Notes: generated by a model not told the origin, from the sequence alone. Shown: positions 26,022 through 35,450, counted from the first letter of the stretch. The stretch: 64,000 bases of DNA from Nostoc sp. ATCC 43529 (GCA_003326205.1 LWTK01000042.1:82919-146918), one strand, 5' to 3'. Program-made: numbers and translations.

Positions 26022-26050
26022 GGAGAGCGATTTTTTTCGGGGGAGATGGG
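26022..26050 (+). repeat. Terminal inverted repeat, left end of the element
   Basis: This 29-bp sequence is repeated exactly, in inverted orientation, at 28940-28968. The bases outside (TTCAT) are the target duplication. Confidence 0.9.
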
Positions 26051-26076
26051 CAAGAATTAATCAAGGGGTTTAAACA

Positions 26077-26709
26077 TTAATCATCCCAAAGCCCCTGAAA
26101 CTTGGTAGATGCAAGTTCGGTGTAACGAACAGTATGCTGAATATTTTTATGCCCCAAATAACTCTGAATTGTTCGGGTATCAATCCCTCGATTCGCCAGA
26201 TAATAACCTGTTCCATGCCGCAGCATATGAGCATGAATAGGGAAAGGCAAACCAGCTAATTCACCAGCCTGCTCAACAATGCCGGCGATCGTATCATGTG
26301 CCAACGGGCCAAGTCGAGAAGACTGGAAAATATAGGGACTAGCAGGATAATCTCGTTGCAGATGACGGAGAGAGCGAATCTCCAAACCGGAAAGTGGTTG
26401 AACCGAGGGTGTTCCTTTTTTGACTCGCTTCACGTAAATTGTGCCACCATTCCAATCTATTTGCTCCCATCGCAAAGATGCCACCTCTGCCACTCGCAAT
26501 CCGTGACGGTAGATCAACAGAATTAGGGTTGAATCTCGGTGAGCGTGGCGACCCTTGAATTTTTTGATAGCTGACCGCATTGCAGAGACTTCTTCTGGTA
26601 ACAAATACTCCCTAGTTCTGACCTCGGAATATTTGCGAAAGTTAGGCGATTGACGCTCTTGTTTTTCGGTTTTACCAACTTTCGATGGTTGGACGGTTTG
26701 TGCTGTCAT
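26077..26709 (-). CDS. Tyrosine recombinase (catalytic domain only), passenger in the element
   Basis: The catalytic signature is complete: YRHGLRVAEVASLRWEQIDW with the first Arg, HAHMLRHGTGYYLANRGIDT with H-x-x-R, YLGHKNIQHTVRYTE with the second His and the nucleophilic Tyr. The protein of 210 residues starts with a basic tail and lacks the usual N-terminal core-binding domain, as in FimB/FimE-like recombinases. It lies inside the 26022-28968 element, downstream of the transposase and on the same strand. It could resolve cointegrates, or bind sites in the element; that is inference. Confidence 0.85.
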   Translation of the reverse strand: MTAQTVQPSKVGKTEKQERQSPNFRKYSEVRTREYLLPEEVSAMRSAIKKFKGRHAHRDSTLILLIYRHGLRVAEVASLRWEQIDWNGGTIYVKRVKKGTPSVQPLSGLEIRSLRHLQRDYPASPYIFQSSRLGPLAHDTIAGIVEQAGELAGLPFPIHAHMLRHGTGYYLANRGIDTRTIQSYLGHKNIQHTVRYTELASTKFQGLWDD

Positions 26710-26860
26710 AACTCAACCCCCTGAAAACCTTGGGGTATATGAGCTAATTTTACCAACTTACGCTCTAAAGTTGGATTTGCACATAGACATAAAAACAGAC
26801 CAGCATTTTACAGAGAATTGTCACTTAAAAGTAATTTAAATTACTTTTTATACTGAGAAT

Positions 26861-28279
26861 TTAAGCGACATGAGGTATTTCTTGGGAAGGCTTGCTATCT
26901 ACTCTAAAACCAGGATACCATTGCTGGAATTTGCTCTCTAACTCTTCATTGAGAAGCAAAATTCTGACCTGGAGCAGAAGATGAACACCTTTAGGAGTCC
27001 ACCGCATCTGCTGTTTTTTGACAAACCGCTTGCTAATGACTTGATTAACCGTCGATTCCACGAATCCAGTAGCAATGGCTTCGCCGTTTCGCCAACGTTC
27101 TCCATAATTGGGAATATAAGACCCATTGTTTGAAATATAGCTCTCAAACTCCCGCACCATTTTAAACAGTTTTTTTACCTCTAGCGGGCTATTGCCATCA
27201 AAAATTACGATTTCTAGGTCGTCCACAAGGTCTTTTACCAGTTGCAATGCTCTGAACACATTTCCATGCCACAGATACCACTTAATCCGTTCTAGCTCCT
27301 TGGGTATGTCTGTATCTAATTCGGTATCTTTTTTGCTAAGTCCTTTTGCTGTTTGAGTCATCACTGTCAGCCGCATAGTGATGTGAAACCAATCCAGTAA
27401 ATATTCTGCGTTGGGATTGAGATAAAACTGTAGTTCGCGTATCTTCTCATCACCGTCTGACAAGAAAGTTACCTGCTGATTCATCTGCATTCCAAGAGAA
27501 GTCAACACCTCGAAGATCCGACGTTGGGGTTTGGTATCGTAGCAATAAACTCCCCCAAACCGCTTAGATGTACCATCTGCTTTTATACTCTTACCCACAA
27601 TAACTTCAAAGTTACCTTTAGAGAGCGATTTTTTGTCGTAGGAACGAACATATCCGCCATCCATTCCCAGCACCAAGGGTAAATCAGGTCGGGGCAATTC
27701 TTCCCAATCTCTTGGACAGCCTTTAATGTATCCTCCTTTTTCTTCACCCAACTCGTCTTCTAAGCGTTGACCAATTGTGTGTAAGTTATTCCGTATTGCT
27801 GTAGTATTTATTTCACCTTCTATTGGTAGTACTTCCTGCAATAGTTTCACAGAGAGTCCGTAAGACATCAAAGACCCAAACTTGGATTCCAGATACAATA
27901 GTTCTCTGGAAGTGCGTTCTGGTAGTAAGTTGGCTACTGGGTTAAAGCTACGGGTTGCTTGTTTCTGGCACGGGCAGTGAAATAGTCGATGGGATTGGAG
28001 ATGCAACTTGCCAAACAATGTGCGGTATACAATTGTACGTTTGTCTTTATGCAACAGTTTCTTGGTACAGTGCAAACATAACTCCTGTTGTTGAGAATAC
28101 TCTGCTACTTGTTGCTCGGCTAGGGTGTGTTGGAGGTTTTGTAGTAATGTTTTGGCTTCCGCTAGTTTTAGTCCCAAGTTTTCTGGCTGTAAAGCACCGC
28201 GTTCAATCTGCATAATTTCTTGCACAACTTGGGAATCTCCATTATCTGACTCCACGACTATTTGGATTTTGACTTTCAC
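26861..28279 (-). CDS. ISKra4-family transposase
   Basis: The 472-residue protein has the ISKra4 layout: a helical N-terminus, a zinc-binding LCLHCTKKLL followed by FHCPCQ, then the catalytic core with LVLGMDGGYVRS (first Asp), FLSDGDEKI (second Asp) and GFVESTVNQV with the final Glu. It looks full-length and intact. Its GTG start overlaps the stop of the pRiA4b ORF-3 gene (GTGA), so the two are coupled. An ATG is not available at this position. Confidence 0.85.
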   Translation of the reverse strand: MKVKIQIVVESDNGDSQVVQEIMQIERGALQPENLGLKLAEAKTLLQNLQHTLAEQQVAEYSQQQELCLHCTKKLLHKDKRTIVYRTLFGKLHLQSHRLFHCPCQKQATRSFNPVANLLPERTSRELLYLESKFGSLMSYGLSVKLLQEVLPIEGEINTTAIRNNLHTIGQRLEDELGEEKGGYIKGCPRDWEELPRPDLPLVLGMDGGYVRSYDKKSLSKGNFEVIVGKSIKADGTSKRFGGVYCYDTKPQRRIFEVLTSLGMQMNQQVTFLSDGDEKIRELQFYLNPNAEYLLDWFHITMRLTVMTQTAKGLSKKDTELDTDIPKELERIKWYLWHGNVFRALQLVKDLVDDLEIVIFDGNSPLEVKKLFKMVREFESYISNNGSYIPNYGERWRNGEAIATGFVESTVNQVISKRFVKKQQMRWTPKGVHLLLQVRILLLNEELESKFQQWYPGFRVDSKPSQEIPHVA

Positions 28280-28914
28280 ACTATTTCCTGTTCAAATAAC
28301 ATCTCTTTATCCCCAGCCGCGTATTGCTGTAAACGTTGGTTAACTTTTTGGTGGTCAAAATGGTTAACCATTAACCATTGGCGTAGTTCGTACATCTCTT
28401 CAATATTGCCAGGGATATCACCTTCTTCCAGAATTTCACTGCACCGAGAAGCTATGTATCTTAATGAGTATTCCTGCTTTTGTGCCATGAACTCCCACGG
28501 GCCACCACAGTCTTCTGGAGGGCAAGCGCGTTTACCACTAATGCACACTGGATAAAAGCAATTTGATTCTGGAGTGAGAATTGCTTCGACTCTAATTTGA
28601 TGTTGCCAGTTATCACCGAAATCATATTCGTATAAAAAACGCTCTCTACCTCGCCAGCCAAAATCTGATAGTTTGACAACTTTAGGATCGTCAGAAAACC
28701 ACATTCCCCCAATTTGAGCAATCCCGTAATGCTTACCGTGGATTATGAAACGATGTAAGTGGGAATCAGTCCATCCCATTACTATCTGGATGATGTAGTG
28801 CAAATCGGCGATCGTGCTGTCGCTGCGGATTTTGACTCTACGCCAAATCATGGGGCTGATGCCCAGGATAAAAATATGAAGCTGGTAGATGACAAGTTGC
28901 TCAGAATCTGACAT
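28276..28914 (-). CDS. Plasmid pRiA4b ORF-3 family protein
   Basis: The N-terminus reads YQLHIFILGISPMIWRRVKI and continues into the conserved HRFII and FLYEYDFGDNWQHQI segments, then CPPEDCGGPWEF, the signature of this family. Such genes are frequently carried next to ISKra4 transposases. The role in transposition is unknown. It is the first gene of the element, and its stop overlaps the transposase GTG. Nine bases separate its start from the last codon of the interrupted MFS gene as now read. Confidence 0.85.
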   Translation of the reverse strand: MSDSEQLVIYQLHIFILGISPMIWRRVKIRSDSTIADLHYIIQIVMGWTDSHLHRFIIHGKHYGIAQIGGMWFSDDPKVVKLSDFGWRGRERFLYEYDFGDNWQHQIRVEAILTPESNCFYPVCISGKRACPPEDCGGPWEFMAQKQEYSLRYIASRCSEILEEGDIPGNIEEMYELRQWLMVNHFDHQKVNQRLQQYAAGDKEMLFEQEIV

Positions 28915-28923
28915 TGCGTCATC

Positions 28924-30174
28924 TTACCGTATTGCCAGTCCCATCTCCCCCGAAAAAAATCGCTCTCCTTCATGCTCCTGAGGTGAGAGGGTAATTTGTA
29001 CTACTAGCAGCATGAAGCCAATTAAACTACCGTAAAGAAACTCACGTTCAGCAAAGTTACTTCCCAACCAACCGGCAAGAGGGTAGGAGATTGCCCACCA
29101 AAGATGACTCCAGGCAAAGTGTGCGCCATAAACTCGTCCTTGTACACCAGCTGGGATGCGGTCTGCAATTAATGTCTGGGTGGGTAAGTTTACTAAACTT
29201 TGCCCTGCACCCGCCACAAACCATAACAGCATCAGTGGTGCTAAATTTGCGTAGTTAGCGGGCAACAAAGCCAATGTGATCAAAATTGCACCAATCAAAA
29301 CAAACGTTGTACGTGGCAAACTTCTATTGAACGTACCAACCGCAACTGCACACAGGGTTGCACCAATCCCAAAAGCCGCCATCACCCATCCATACTGCAC
29401 TTCTCCCAATTTGAGTGTACCTTGAACATAGCCAACAGTATTTACTAATATCTGCGCTCCGGCAATTGATGCGACTAACTGCATCCCTAGCGCGTAACGG
29501 ATAGGTGCATCTGTAAGCAGGCGAGTTGTACCGTCTTTAATGTCTCCCCATGTTCGGCGTGTTGTCCTGGAAGGCTGTTGATTTTGTGCAACGACGAGCT
29601 GACCTGGTAGGGTGAAGATTAAGACTGCCGCGATCGCAAAGCTGAGAGCATCCAAAAAGAAAACTTGTCTCGCACCAATGAAGGCGGCGACACTCCCAGC
29701 GATACCAGGGCCAAGTACACCAAGTAATTGAAAAGTAGCAGCCGAAAGAGCAATCGCGCCTGCATAGTCATTCTCACTCGTGACTAATGGAATCGTGGCT
29801 TGGTAAGTTGGGGTGAAGAAAGCATTAAAGACGTTGAGTGCAAATATTAATACGTAAACTTGCCAAATCTGCGTCACAAAAGGCAACATACCCACAATTA
29901 ACATTCTGAATATGTGGGTAACAACCATGATTTTCTTGCGGTCGAGTCGGTCTGCGATCGCACCTGCAAGGGGAGACAGCAATACAAAAGCAGTGACACG
30001 CAGAGTCAAAGCTACTGAAAGCACAACCGCAGCATTTTTTCCAGCTAACTCAAAGGCCAGAAGGGCTAAACCCACCCAAGTAAGTGCATCGCCCAATAAA
30101 CTAGTGGTCTGAGCAGTGTACAGCCTTGCAAATACCGGATTTCTCAAGCTGCGGAAAAATGTCAAGGTATTCAT
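28924..30174 (-). pseudogene. NreB/NrsD-like metal-efflux MFS transporter, 3' end replaced by the element
   Basis: Twelve hydrophobic segments, an early RLYTAQTTSLLGDALTWVGL and the cytoplasmic loop GAIADRLDRKKIMVV mark the major facilitator superfamily, subgroup of nickel/cobalt exporters. Residues 1-402 are host sequence; the last 14 (GERFFSGEMGLAIR) are read from the terminal repeat of the inserted element. The native tail of 60 His-rich residues now lies at 25834-26021. The truncated protein keeps all membrane helices, so partial function is possible, but regulation or metal selectivity by the tail is lost. Metal identity is inferred. Confidence 0.75.
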
Positions 30175-30483
30175 TTATCAGGGGGCATAGTTACACAAGT
30201 CTTTTATATCAAGATTTTAACAGAAATGGGGGGAGGGGGCATATTTCTCAAAGCTAGAAAATTGCCTTGCCAAGACCATTTTCATCACTCTGCTGTTTTC
30301 TTGAAGGAGTGTAGTGTTTATTAGTTATAGCTGTGATGTTCCTGTAGCAACCATCATTGCTCAAAAACTGCTTTTGGTACTTTGCCATTTAAAACTGAGA
30401 AACTAGCTTTCTTTGACATCCAGAATTCTCAATTGCGTCGGCAAACTTTGCACCCGTTTATCAATATACATTGAAACTTGAAA
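30175..30483. other. Intergenic, 309 bp, between MFS and DUF305 genes
   Basis: No gene is visible. The stretch should contain the MFS promoter (minus strand) near its left end and the 3' end of the DUF305 transcript near its right end. I see no MerR-type operator or ATGAAAT box here. Confidence 0.4.
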
Positions 30484-31209
30484 CTACTTGTTATACCAAG
30501 CTTTGCGCCACTGTTTCATTTGGTTAATCTCGGTTTCTTGGGCTTTGATAATGGCTTGAGCCAAGTTCTTAATTTCTGGACGTTGAGACTTTTGCAAGGC
30601 ATCTTTCGCCATAACTACAGCTGATTCATGGTGAGGAATCATCGCGTTAATAAAGCGCAGGTCAAATTCTGCATCAGCTGCACCCAAATCCATGTTCATC
30701 ATCATGGACTGCATTTGCTCAGGTGACATCTCCATCATGTGACCCATTTTGGTATCATAAGCCATTGGTTTATCTCCCGCTTTTGGATACCAAGCTTTAC
30801 GCCACTGTTTCATCTGCGTAATTTCTTGGTTTTGTGATTTGATAATTTCGTCTGCTAACTTTTTGATCTCAGGGCGTTGCGATTTCTGCTGTGCAACATT
30901 CGCCATTACCGTTGCTCCCTGATGATGCGGAATCATCGCATCAATAAAGCGCAAATCGTAGTTAGCATCGGCAGGGCCTAAATCCATTGCCATGCTGTGG
31001 TTCATCATGCCACTACCCTGATTCATCATGCCGTCATGGTTCATCGGTTGCTTATCGCTAGTATCGATAGCAGTGTTAGTAGGGTTTGGTGCTTGGCTTT
31101 GGTTTTGGGAAGTGGGCGTAGAACAGGCTGTCAAAACGCTGCTGGAAAAAGAAGCGATCGCTACTAAACCAAATGTCAAAAAGCTGTTTTTCAGAGTAAG
31201 GAGTTGCAT
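30484..31209 (-). CDS. DUF305 lipoprotein with two tandem domains
   Basis: A lipoprotein signal (SSVLTACS, lipid Cys near residue 29) is followed by a Met/His-rich linker and two copies of the DUF305 domain. Each copy contains YDLRFIDAMIPHH or FDLRFINAMIPHH and ends in EITQMKQWRKAWYP or a close variant. DUF305 proteins are periplasmic, metal-linked (often copper) four-helix proteins. The internal duplication is obvious. A MerR-type promoter (31240-31271) lies directly upstream, of the same sequence class as that of the copper ATPase, so it belongs to the same regulon. Confidence 0.85.
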   Translation of the reverse strand: MQLLTLKNSFLTFGLVAIASFSSSVLTACSTPTSQNQSQAPNPTNTAIDTSDKQPMNHDGMMNQGSGMMNHSMAMDLGPADANYDLRFIDAMIPHHQGATVMANVAQQKSQRPEIKKLADEIIKSQNQEITQMKQWRKAWYPKAGDKPMAYDTKMGHMMEMSPEQMQSMMMNMDLGAADAEFDLRFINAMIPHHESAVVMAKDALQKSQRPEIKNLAQAIIKAQETEINQMKQWRKAWYNK

Positions 31210-31239
31210 AGGGATGATCTAAGATAATTTCCTGATTCA

Positions 31240-31271
31240 ATTCTAAAATCTCTAGCTAGCTGGAGAATTAA
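31240..31271 (-). promoter_or_regulatory. MerR-type promoter, class A (DUF305 gene)
   Basis: Read on the minus strand: -35 TTAATT, a 19-bp spacer containing the dyad CTCCAGCTAGCTAGAG, then -10 TTAGAAT. The 19-bp spacing is the hallmark of MerR-activated promoters. The spacer dyad matches the class A sites at 32163, 35451 and 36054. Confidence 0.7.
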
Positions 31272-31373
31272 TCATTTAGGTGATCTATCTTTTGCTTGGG
31301 TAATAAAGTTGTCCAGATAGCTAGTTATTCACAAAGCGACTGCGGCACTTACTATATAGTTTGACAGCCAAAT

Positions 31374-31453
31374 ATGAAATCAGGATGAAATCAAGGGTTA
31401 GTGCTAGTTGTAGAAATGTAAGAGTGCATATCAATATGAAATCTGCATGAAAT
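31374..31453. promoter_or_regulatory. Two tandem ATGAAAT double boxes (CopR-like)
   Basis: ATGAAAT occurs at 31374 and 31385, then again at 31436 and 31447, each pair with 11-bp period. On the other strand this reads TTTCAT-N5-TTTCAT, the arrangement reported for the copper response regulator CopR in Synechocystis. The boxes lie between the divergent DUF305 and Cys-rich genes, so either or both may be controlled. Confidence 0.65.
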
Positions 31454-31584
31454 CCCTATACCTCAGTAGGTAGAAATATTTATTACCTCATTGGAATGAC
31501 GCAATCGCACCCGCAAATCTTTAAGGTGAGTCCAAAGGCAATAACGCCTTTAGTAAATCCAAAAAATTTCAAGAGGGTGAAGAA

Positions 31585-31953
31585 ATGGCTATACAAGAAC
31601 TCACCTTGAGTCAAGTGAACGAACAGATGCAACAGTGTATTCAAAATTGCTTAGACTGCCACAGTATCTGTTTAAATACCGTTACCTACTGCCTACAAAA
31701 GGGTGGTCATCACGCCGAGCCTGCTCATATTCGGCTACTACTAGACTGCGCTGAAATTTGCAACACAAGTGCTAATTTCATGCTTCGAGCTTCTGACTTA
31801 CATTCTCGTACCTGCGGCGTTTGTGCTGAATTGTGTCAACGGTGTGCAGATGAGTGCGATGGCATGGGTGATGATGCTCAAATGAAAGCCTGCGCTCAAA
31901 TGTGCCGTCGCTGCGCGGATTCTTGTCGGCAAATGGCAATGGCAACTGCATAA
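31585..31953 (+). CDS. Cys-rich four-helix copper-storage-like protein (Csp/DUF326 type)
   Basis: The 122-residue protein carries about sixteen Cys spaced three or four apart along helices (QQCIQNCLDCHSIC, ELCQRCADEC, QMCRRCADSC). This is the pattern of Csp1/Csp3 four-helix bundles that store many Cu(I) ions in their core. No signal peptide is present, which fits a cytosolic Csp3-like store. GAGGGTGAAGAA precedes the ATG. Two CopR-like double boxes lie 130-210 bp upstream. High confidence for family; copper specificity is from the family and the setting. Confidence 0.85.
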   Translation: MAIQELTLSQVNEQMQQCIQNCLDCHSICLNTVTYCLQKGGHHAEPAHIRLLLDCAEICNTSANFMLRASDLHSRTCGVCAELCQRCADECDGMGDDAQMKACAQMCRRCADSCRQMAMATA

Positions 31954-32162
31954 GTCATTGCAATATCTGGCTGCCGTGTAGATATTATTGTCACAAAGTG
32001 GCTTGGAAATGCGGCAGTCAGCTGGTTCCATTAGTATTTGCCTTTATTTCGCTGCTGGTATTGATAGCAATTTGAGCCACATATTCACCATCTACATCTC
32101 TAAGTGTAAGCATTGATAATGCTGCATCAATATGCGCTTAAAAAAAAATTTCAGCACGACTC

Positions 32163-32194
32163 TTGACTCTCCAGTGTAGTGGAGCATTCAAGAT
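32163..32194 (+). promoter_or_regulatory. MerR-type promoter, class A (copper ATPase gene)
   Basis: -35 TTGACT, 19-bp spacer CTCCAGTGTAGTGGAGCAT, -10 TCAAGAT, forty bases before the ATPase start. The inverted halves CTCCA and TGGAG are the expected regulator contacts. Confidence 0.75.
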
Positions 32195-32232
32195 GAAATT
32201 AGTTAGCGCCATTTAGTCATTGGAGTAGTCAG

Positions 32233-34494
32233 ATGGAGAATACCACACTCAAACTGCGCGGCATGAGTTGTGCCTCTTGTGCCAACAGCATTGAAGATGC
32301 GATTAATTCTGTCCCCGGTGTCAATGAATGTATAGTGAATTTTGGAGCAGAACAGGCAACAGTTAAATATGACCCTAGACGAACTGATTTAGAAGCTATT
32401 CAAGAGGCGGTAGATGTAGCAGGTTATTCCGCCTACCCGCTCCAAGAACAAAACCTAATGGCGGGAGAAGATGATGCTGAAAAAAGACATCGCTTAAGAG
32501 AATCCCGCGATTTAATGCGAAAGGTGGCGGTAGGAGGCATTATTAGCACTGTGTTGGTCATAGGTTCACTGCCCATGATGACAGGGTTGCACTTACCCTT
32601 TATCCCTATATGGTTGCACAATCCTTGGGTACAGCTAATTCTAACTACCCCAGTACAGTTTTGGTGTGGTTACTCCTTCTACATCAATGGTTGGAAAGCT
32701 TTAAAACGCCATGCTGCCACAATGGATACCCTAATTGCTTTGGGTACAAGTGCAGCGTATTTTTATTCGCTATTTCCCACCTTATTCCCCAGCTTTTTCA
32801 TTAATCAGGGGTTAATGCCAGATGTATATTATGAAACTGCTGCTGTCGTCATTACCCTGATTTTGCTAGGAAGACTATTTGAAAATCGCGCTAAAGGACA
32901 AACTTCAGAAGCTATCCGTAAGCTAATTGGGTTACAAGCTAAAACAGCGCGTTTGATTCGCAATGGACGAGAAGTAGATGTCCCAATTGAAGAAGTAATT
33001 ATTGGAGATGTGATACTGGTTCGCCCTGGCGAGAAAATTCCTGTTGACGGGGAAGTGATTGAGGGAGCATCCACAATTGATGAAGGGATGGTGACAGGAG
33101 AAAGTGTGGCTGTCAAAAAGCAACCAGGCGATGAAGTGATTGGAGCTACCATTAACAAAACTGGGAGTTTCAAGTTTCGGGCGACACGAGTCGGAAGTGA
33201 TACTGTGCTGGCGCAGATTGTCCAATTAGTGCAGCAAGCACAGGGTTCCAAAGCCCCAATTCAGAGATTAGCAGACCAAGTAACTGGATGGTTTGTACCT
33301 GCGGTGATTGCGATCGCTCTACTCACTTTCATTATTTGGTTTAATTTTACAGGCAACGTTACTTTAGCGCTGATTACCACTGTTGGGGTACTAATTATCG
33401 CCTGTCCTTGTGCGCTGGGTTTAGCTACACCAACATCTGTAATGGTAGGAACGGGTAAAGGTGCAGAAAATGGCATTTTGATTAAAGGTGCCGAAAGCTT
33501 GGAACTAGCACATAAAATCCAAACAATCGTGCTAGATAAAACTGGAACAATCACTCAGGGTAAACCAACAGTCACCGATTTTGTCACCGTCAATGGTACT
33601 GCTAATAGTAACGAAATCAGGTTGGTGCAACTTACGGCATCTGTGGAACGCAATTCCGAACATCCATTGGCAGAAGCGGTTGTGAGATACGCCCAATCTC
33701 AAGAAGTGGCGTTAGCAGATATCAGAGAGTTTGAAGCGATCGCAGGCAGTGGTGTACAAGGTATAGTTTCTGGTCATCTTGTGCAAATTGGTACGCAACG
33801 CTGGATGTCAGAATTAGGCATCAACACCCAAGCCTTACAACAAGATAAAGAGCGTTTGGAATATCTAGGCAAAACTGCGATTTGGATTGCAGTTGACGGG
33901 CAAATTCAGGGATTAATGGGGATTTCTGATGCCATCAAACCTACCTCCATACAGGCAGTTCGCGCTTTGCAAAAACTAGGTTTAGAGGTGGTGATGCTCA
34001 CAGGTGATAATCGTCGCACCGCAGAAACCATTGCCCGTGAAGTTGGTATCAAGCGTGTTTTGGCAGAAGTTCGCCCTGACCAAAAAGCCGCTACAGTGCA
34101 GAAACTACAATCAGAAGGAAAGATTGTGGCTATGGTTGGTGATGGTATTAATGATGCACCAGCCCTAGCCCAAGCCGATGTAGGAATGGCAATTGGCACT
34201 GGTACAGATGTAGCGATCGCAGCTAGTGACATCACACTCATCTCCGGTGACTTGCGAAGCATTGTCACTGCCATTCAACTCAGCCGCGCTACGATTCGTA
34301 ACATCCAGCAAAACTTATTTTTTGCTTTCATTTACAACGTTGCTGGCATTCCAATCGCCGCTGGTATTCTCTTCCCTATCTTCGGTTGGTTGCTTAACCC
34401 CATCATTGCCGGTGCAGCAATGGCATTTAGTTCGGTTTCAGTTGTGACAAATGCCCTACGTCTGCGGAAATTTCAAGCTAAAGCAGTAGTATAA
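32233..34494 (+). CDS. copA: Copper-transporting P1B-type ATPase
   Basis: The protein has one N-terminal heavy-metal-associated domain with GMSCASCAN, eight predicted helices, the ion-site motif CPCALG near residue 391, the phosphorylation motif DKTGT near 435, the HP motif (SEHPLAEA) typical of P1B pumps, and GDGINDAPAL near 636. CPC plus one CxxC domain indicates a Cu(I) exporter like CopA/PacS. Length (753) is normal. The start is ATG 32233. A class A MerR-type promoter lies 40 bp upstream, and a cupredoxin-type gene follows after 11 bp, so the two form an operon. Confidence 0.93.
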   Translation: MENTTLKLRGMSCASCANSIEDAINSVPGVNECIVNFGAEQATVKYDPRRTDLEAIQEAVDVAGYSAYPLQEQNLMAGEDDAEKRHRLRESRDLMRKVAVGGIISTVLVIGSLPMMTGLHLPFIPIWLHNPWVQLILTTPVQFWCGYSFYINGWKALKRHAATMDTLIALGTSAAYFYSLFPTLFPSFFINQGLMPDVYYETAAVVITLILLGRLFENRAKGQTSEAIRKLIGLQAKTARLIRNGREVDVPIEEVIIGDVILVRPGEKIPVDGEVIEGASTIDEGMVTGESVAVKKQPGDEVIGATINKTGSFKFRATRVGSDTVLAQIVQLVQQAQGSKAPIQRLADQVTGWFVPAVIAIALLTFIIWFNFTGNVTLALITTVGVLIIACPCALGLATPTSVMVGTGKGAENGILIKGAESLELAHKIQTIVLDKTGTITQGKPTVTDFVTVNGTANSNEIRLVQLTASVERNSEHPLAEAVVRYAQSQEVALADIREFEAIAGSGVQGIVSGHLVQIGTQRWMSELGINTQALQQDKERLEYLGKTAIWIAVDGQIQGLMGISDAIKPTSIQAVRALQKLGLEVVMLTGDNRRTAETIAREVGIKRVLAEVRPDQKAATVQKLQSEGKIVAMVGDGINDAPALAQADVGMAIGTGTDVAIAASDITLISGDLRSIVTAIQLSRATIRNIQQNLFFAFIYNVAGIPIAAGILFPIFGWLLNPIIAGAAMAFSSVSVVTNALRLRKFQAKAVV

Positions 34495-34505
34495 GGAGGT
34501 AGCAA

Positions 34506-35411
34506 ATGTTGAGTAAAGTAATTATTGGCAGTATAGCAAGCTTGGGATTGGCATTCAGTGTTGCTTCAGATCAAGTAGTTGCACAGATGAATCATGAAAT
34601 GCCAACTACCGAGCGATCAAAGACAACTCAGTTCCGCCGTATTGAGCAACCATTCTCGGTAAAAGGTGCAGTTACAACAGTCGGCTTGGGGTTAATCGGA
34701 TTAGAAATTTGGTGGTTTCTCCTAAGTAAATCAAAGTCCCAAAAAGCTGAAGCCCATGATGGTATTCAAGAAATTGATATTACTGTAGATGGAGGCTACG
34801 AACCTAGTCGAATTCTAGTCAATGCAGGTCAAAGAGTTCGCCTTAACTTCCTACGCCGTGACCCTAGTAGTTGTCTTGAAGAAATACGGCTACCTGATTT
34901 CCATATCGCCAAAAACCTACCACTCAACGAGGTTACATCAATTGGGTTCACGCCAGACAAACCAGGTATTTATACCTTCACCTGTGGTATGAATATGTTC
35001 CGAGGAGTTATAGAAGTTCAACCTACTGACTCGACTGTAAAAGCAACCCCAGTAACTACTTCTCAATCTACTCACCAGATCCAACCAGAGCTTTCTTTGC
35101 CTACAGAGTCAGCAACAAAGGCAGTGAAAACACCAGAAGGTACTCAAGAAGCGATTGTTACGGTTGAAAAGGGTTACAAACCGGAACGAGTAATTGTAGA
35201 GGCGGGACAACCGGTAAGATTGGACTTCCAACGTCACAATCTGAGCAAGTGCTTTGATAAATTGCTTATACCGGACTTTGACTTAGCCGTTGACCTTGCT
35301 CCTAACCAAACCACTTCAGTGGAATTTACTCCTAAGTATCCTGGTGAATATCAGTTCACCTGCGGTATGAAAATGTATCGTGGTGTTATGGAAGTAAAGC
35401 CTGCCACATAA
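34506..35411 (+). CDS. Membrane-anchored double cupredoxin protein
   Basis: Residues 1-27 form a signal peptide, and a second hydrophobic helix lies near residue 65 (VTTVGLGLIGLEIWWFLL). Two cupredoxin domains follow, each starting with a GYEPSRI or GYKPERV segment and ending in YTFTCGMNMFRGVIEV or YQFTCGMKMYRGVMEV. Each domain keeps a Cys, a following Met and an upstream Cys/His candidate as copper ligands. GGAGGTAGCAA precedes the ATG. The gene is the second of the copper ATPase operon. It may accept copper in the periplasm from the pump. Confidence 0.8.
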   Translation: MLSKVIIGSIASLGLAFSVASDQVVAQMNHEMPTTERSKTTQFRRIEQPFSVKGAVTTVGLGLIGLEIWWFLLSKSKSQKAEAHDGIQEIDITVDGGYEPSRILVNAGQRVRLNFLRRDPSSCLEEIRLPDFHIAKNLPLNEVTSIGFTPDKPGIYTFTCGMNMFRGVIEVQPTDSTVKATPVTTSQSTHQIQPELSLPTESATKAVKTPEGTQEAIVTVEKGYKPERVIVEAGQPVRLDFQRHNLSKCFDKLLIPDFDLAVDLAPNQTTSVEFTPKYPGEYQFTCGMKMYRGVMEVKPAT

Positions 35412-35450
35412 TCAAGTAGCAAATAATTAGCAAGATGATTCTGTTCCCAC

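Larger units (their letters stand above)
26022..28968. mobile_element. 2,947-bp ISKra4-type element with tyrosine recombinase and pRiA4b ORF-3 passengers
   Basis: The two ends are perfect 29-bp inverted repeats (26022-26050 and 28940-28968) beginning GGAGAGCGATTTTTTTCGGG. Immediately outside lies TTCAT on both sides (26017-26021 and 28969-28973), a 5-bp target duplication. Inside are three genes on one strand: a pRiA4b ORF-3 protein, an ISKra4-family transposase, and a tyrosine recombinase. Removing the element and one duplication restores the interrupted MFS reading frame. This is direct evidence for a single transposition event. The inclusion of a tyrosine recombinase is unusual for the family as I know it. 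Confidence 0.85.

Noticed and set aside
32191..32197. Single ATGAAAT in front of the copper ATPase
   Set aside because: No partner at 11-bp distance; it overlaps the -10 region of the MerR-type promoter and is not counted as a CopR-like box.
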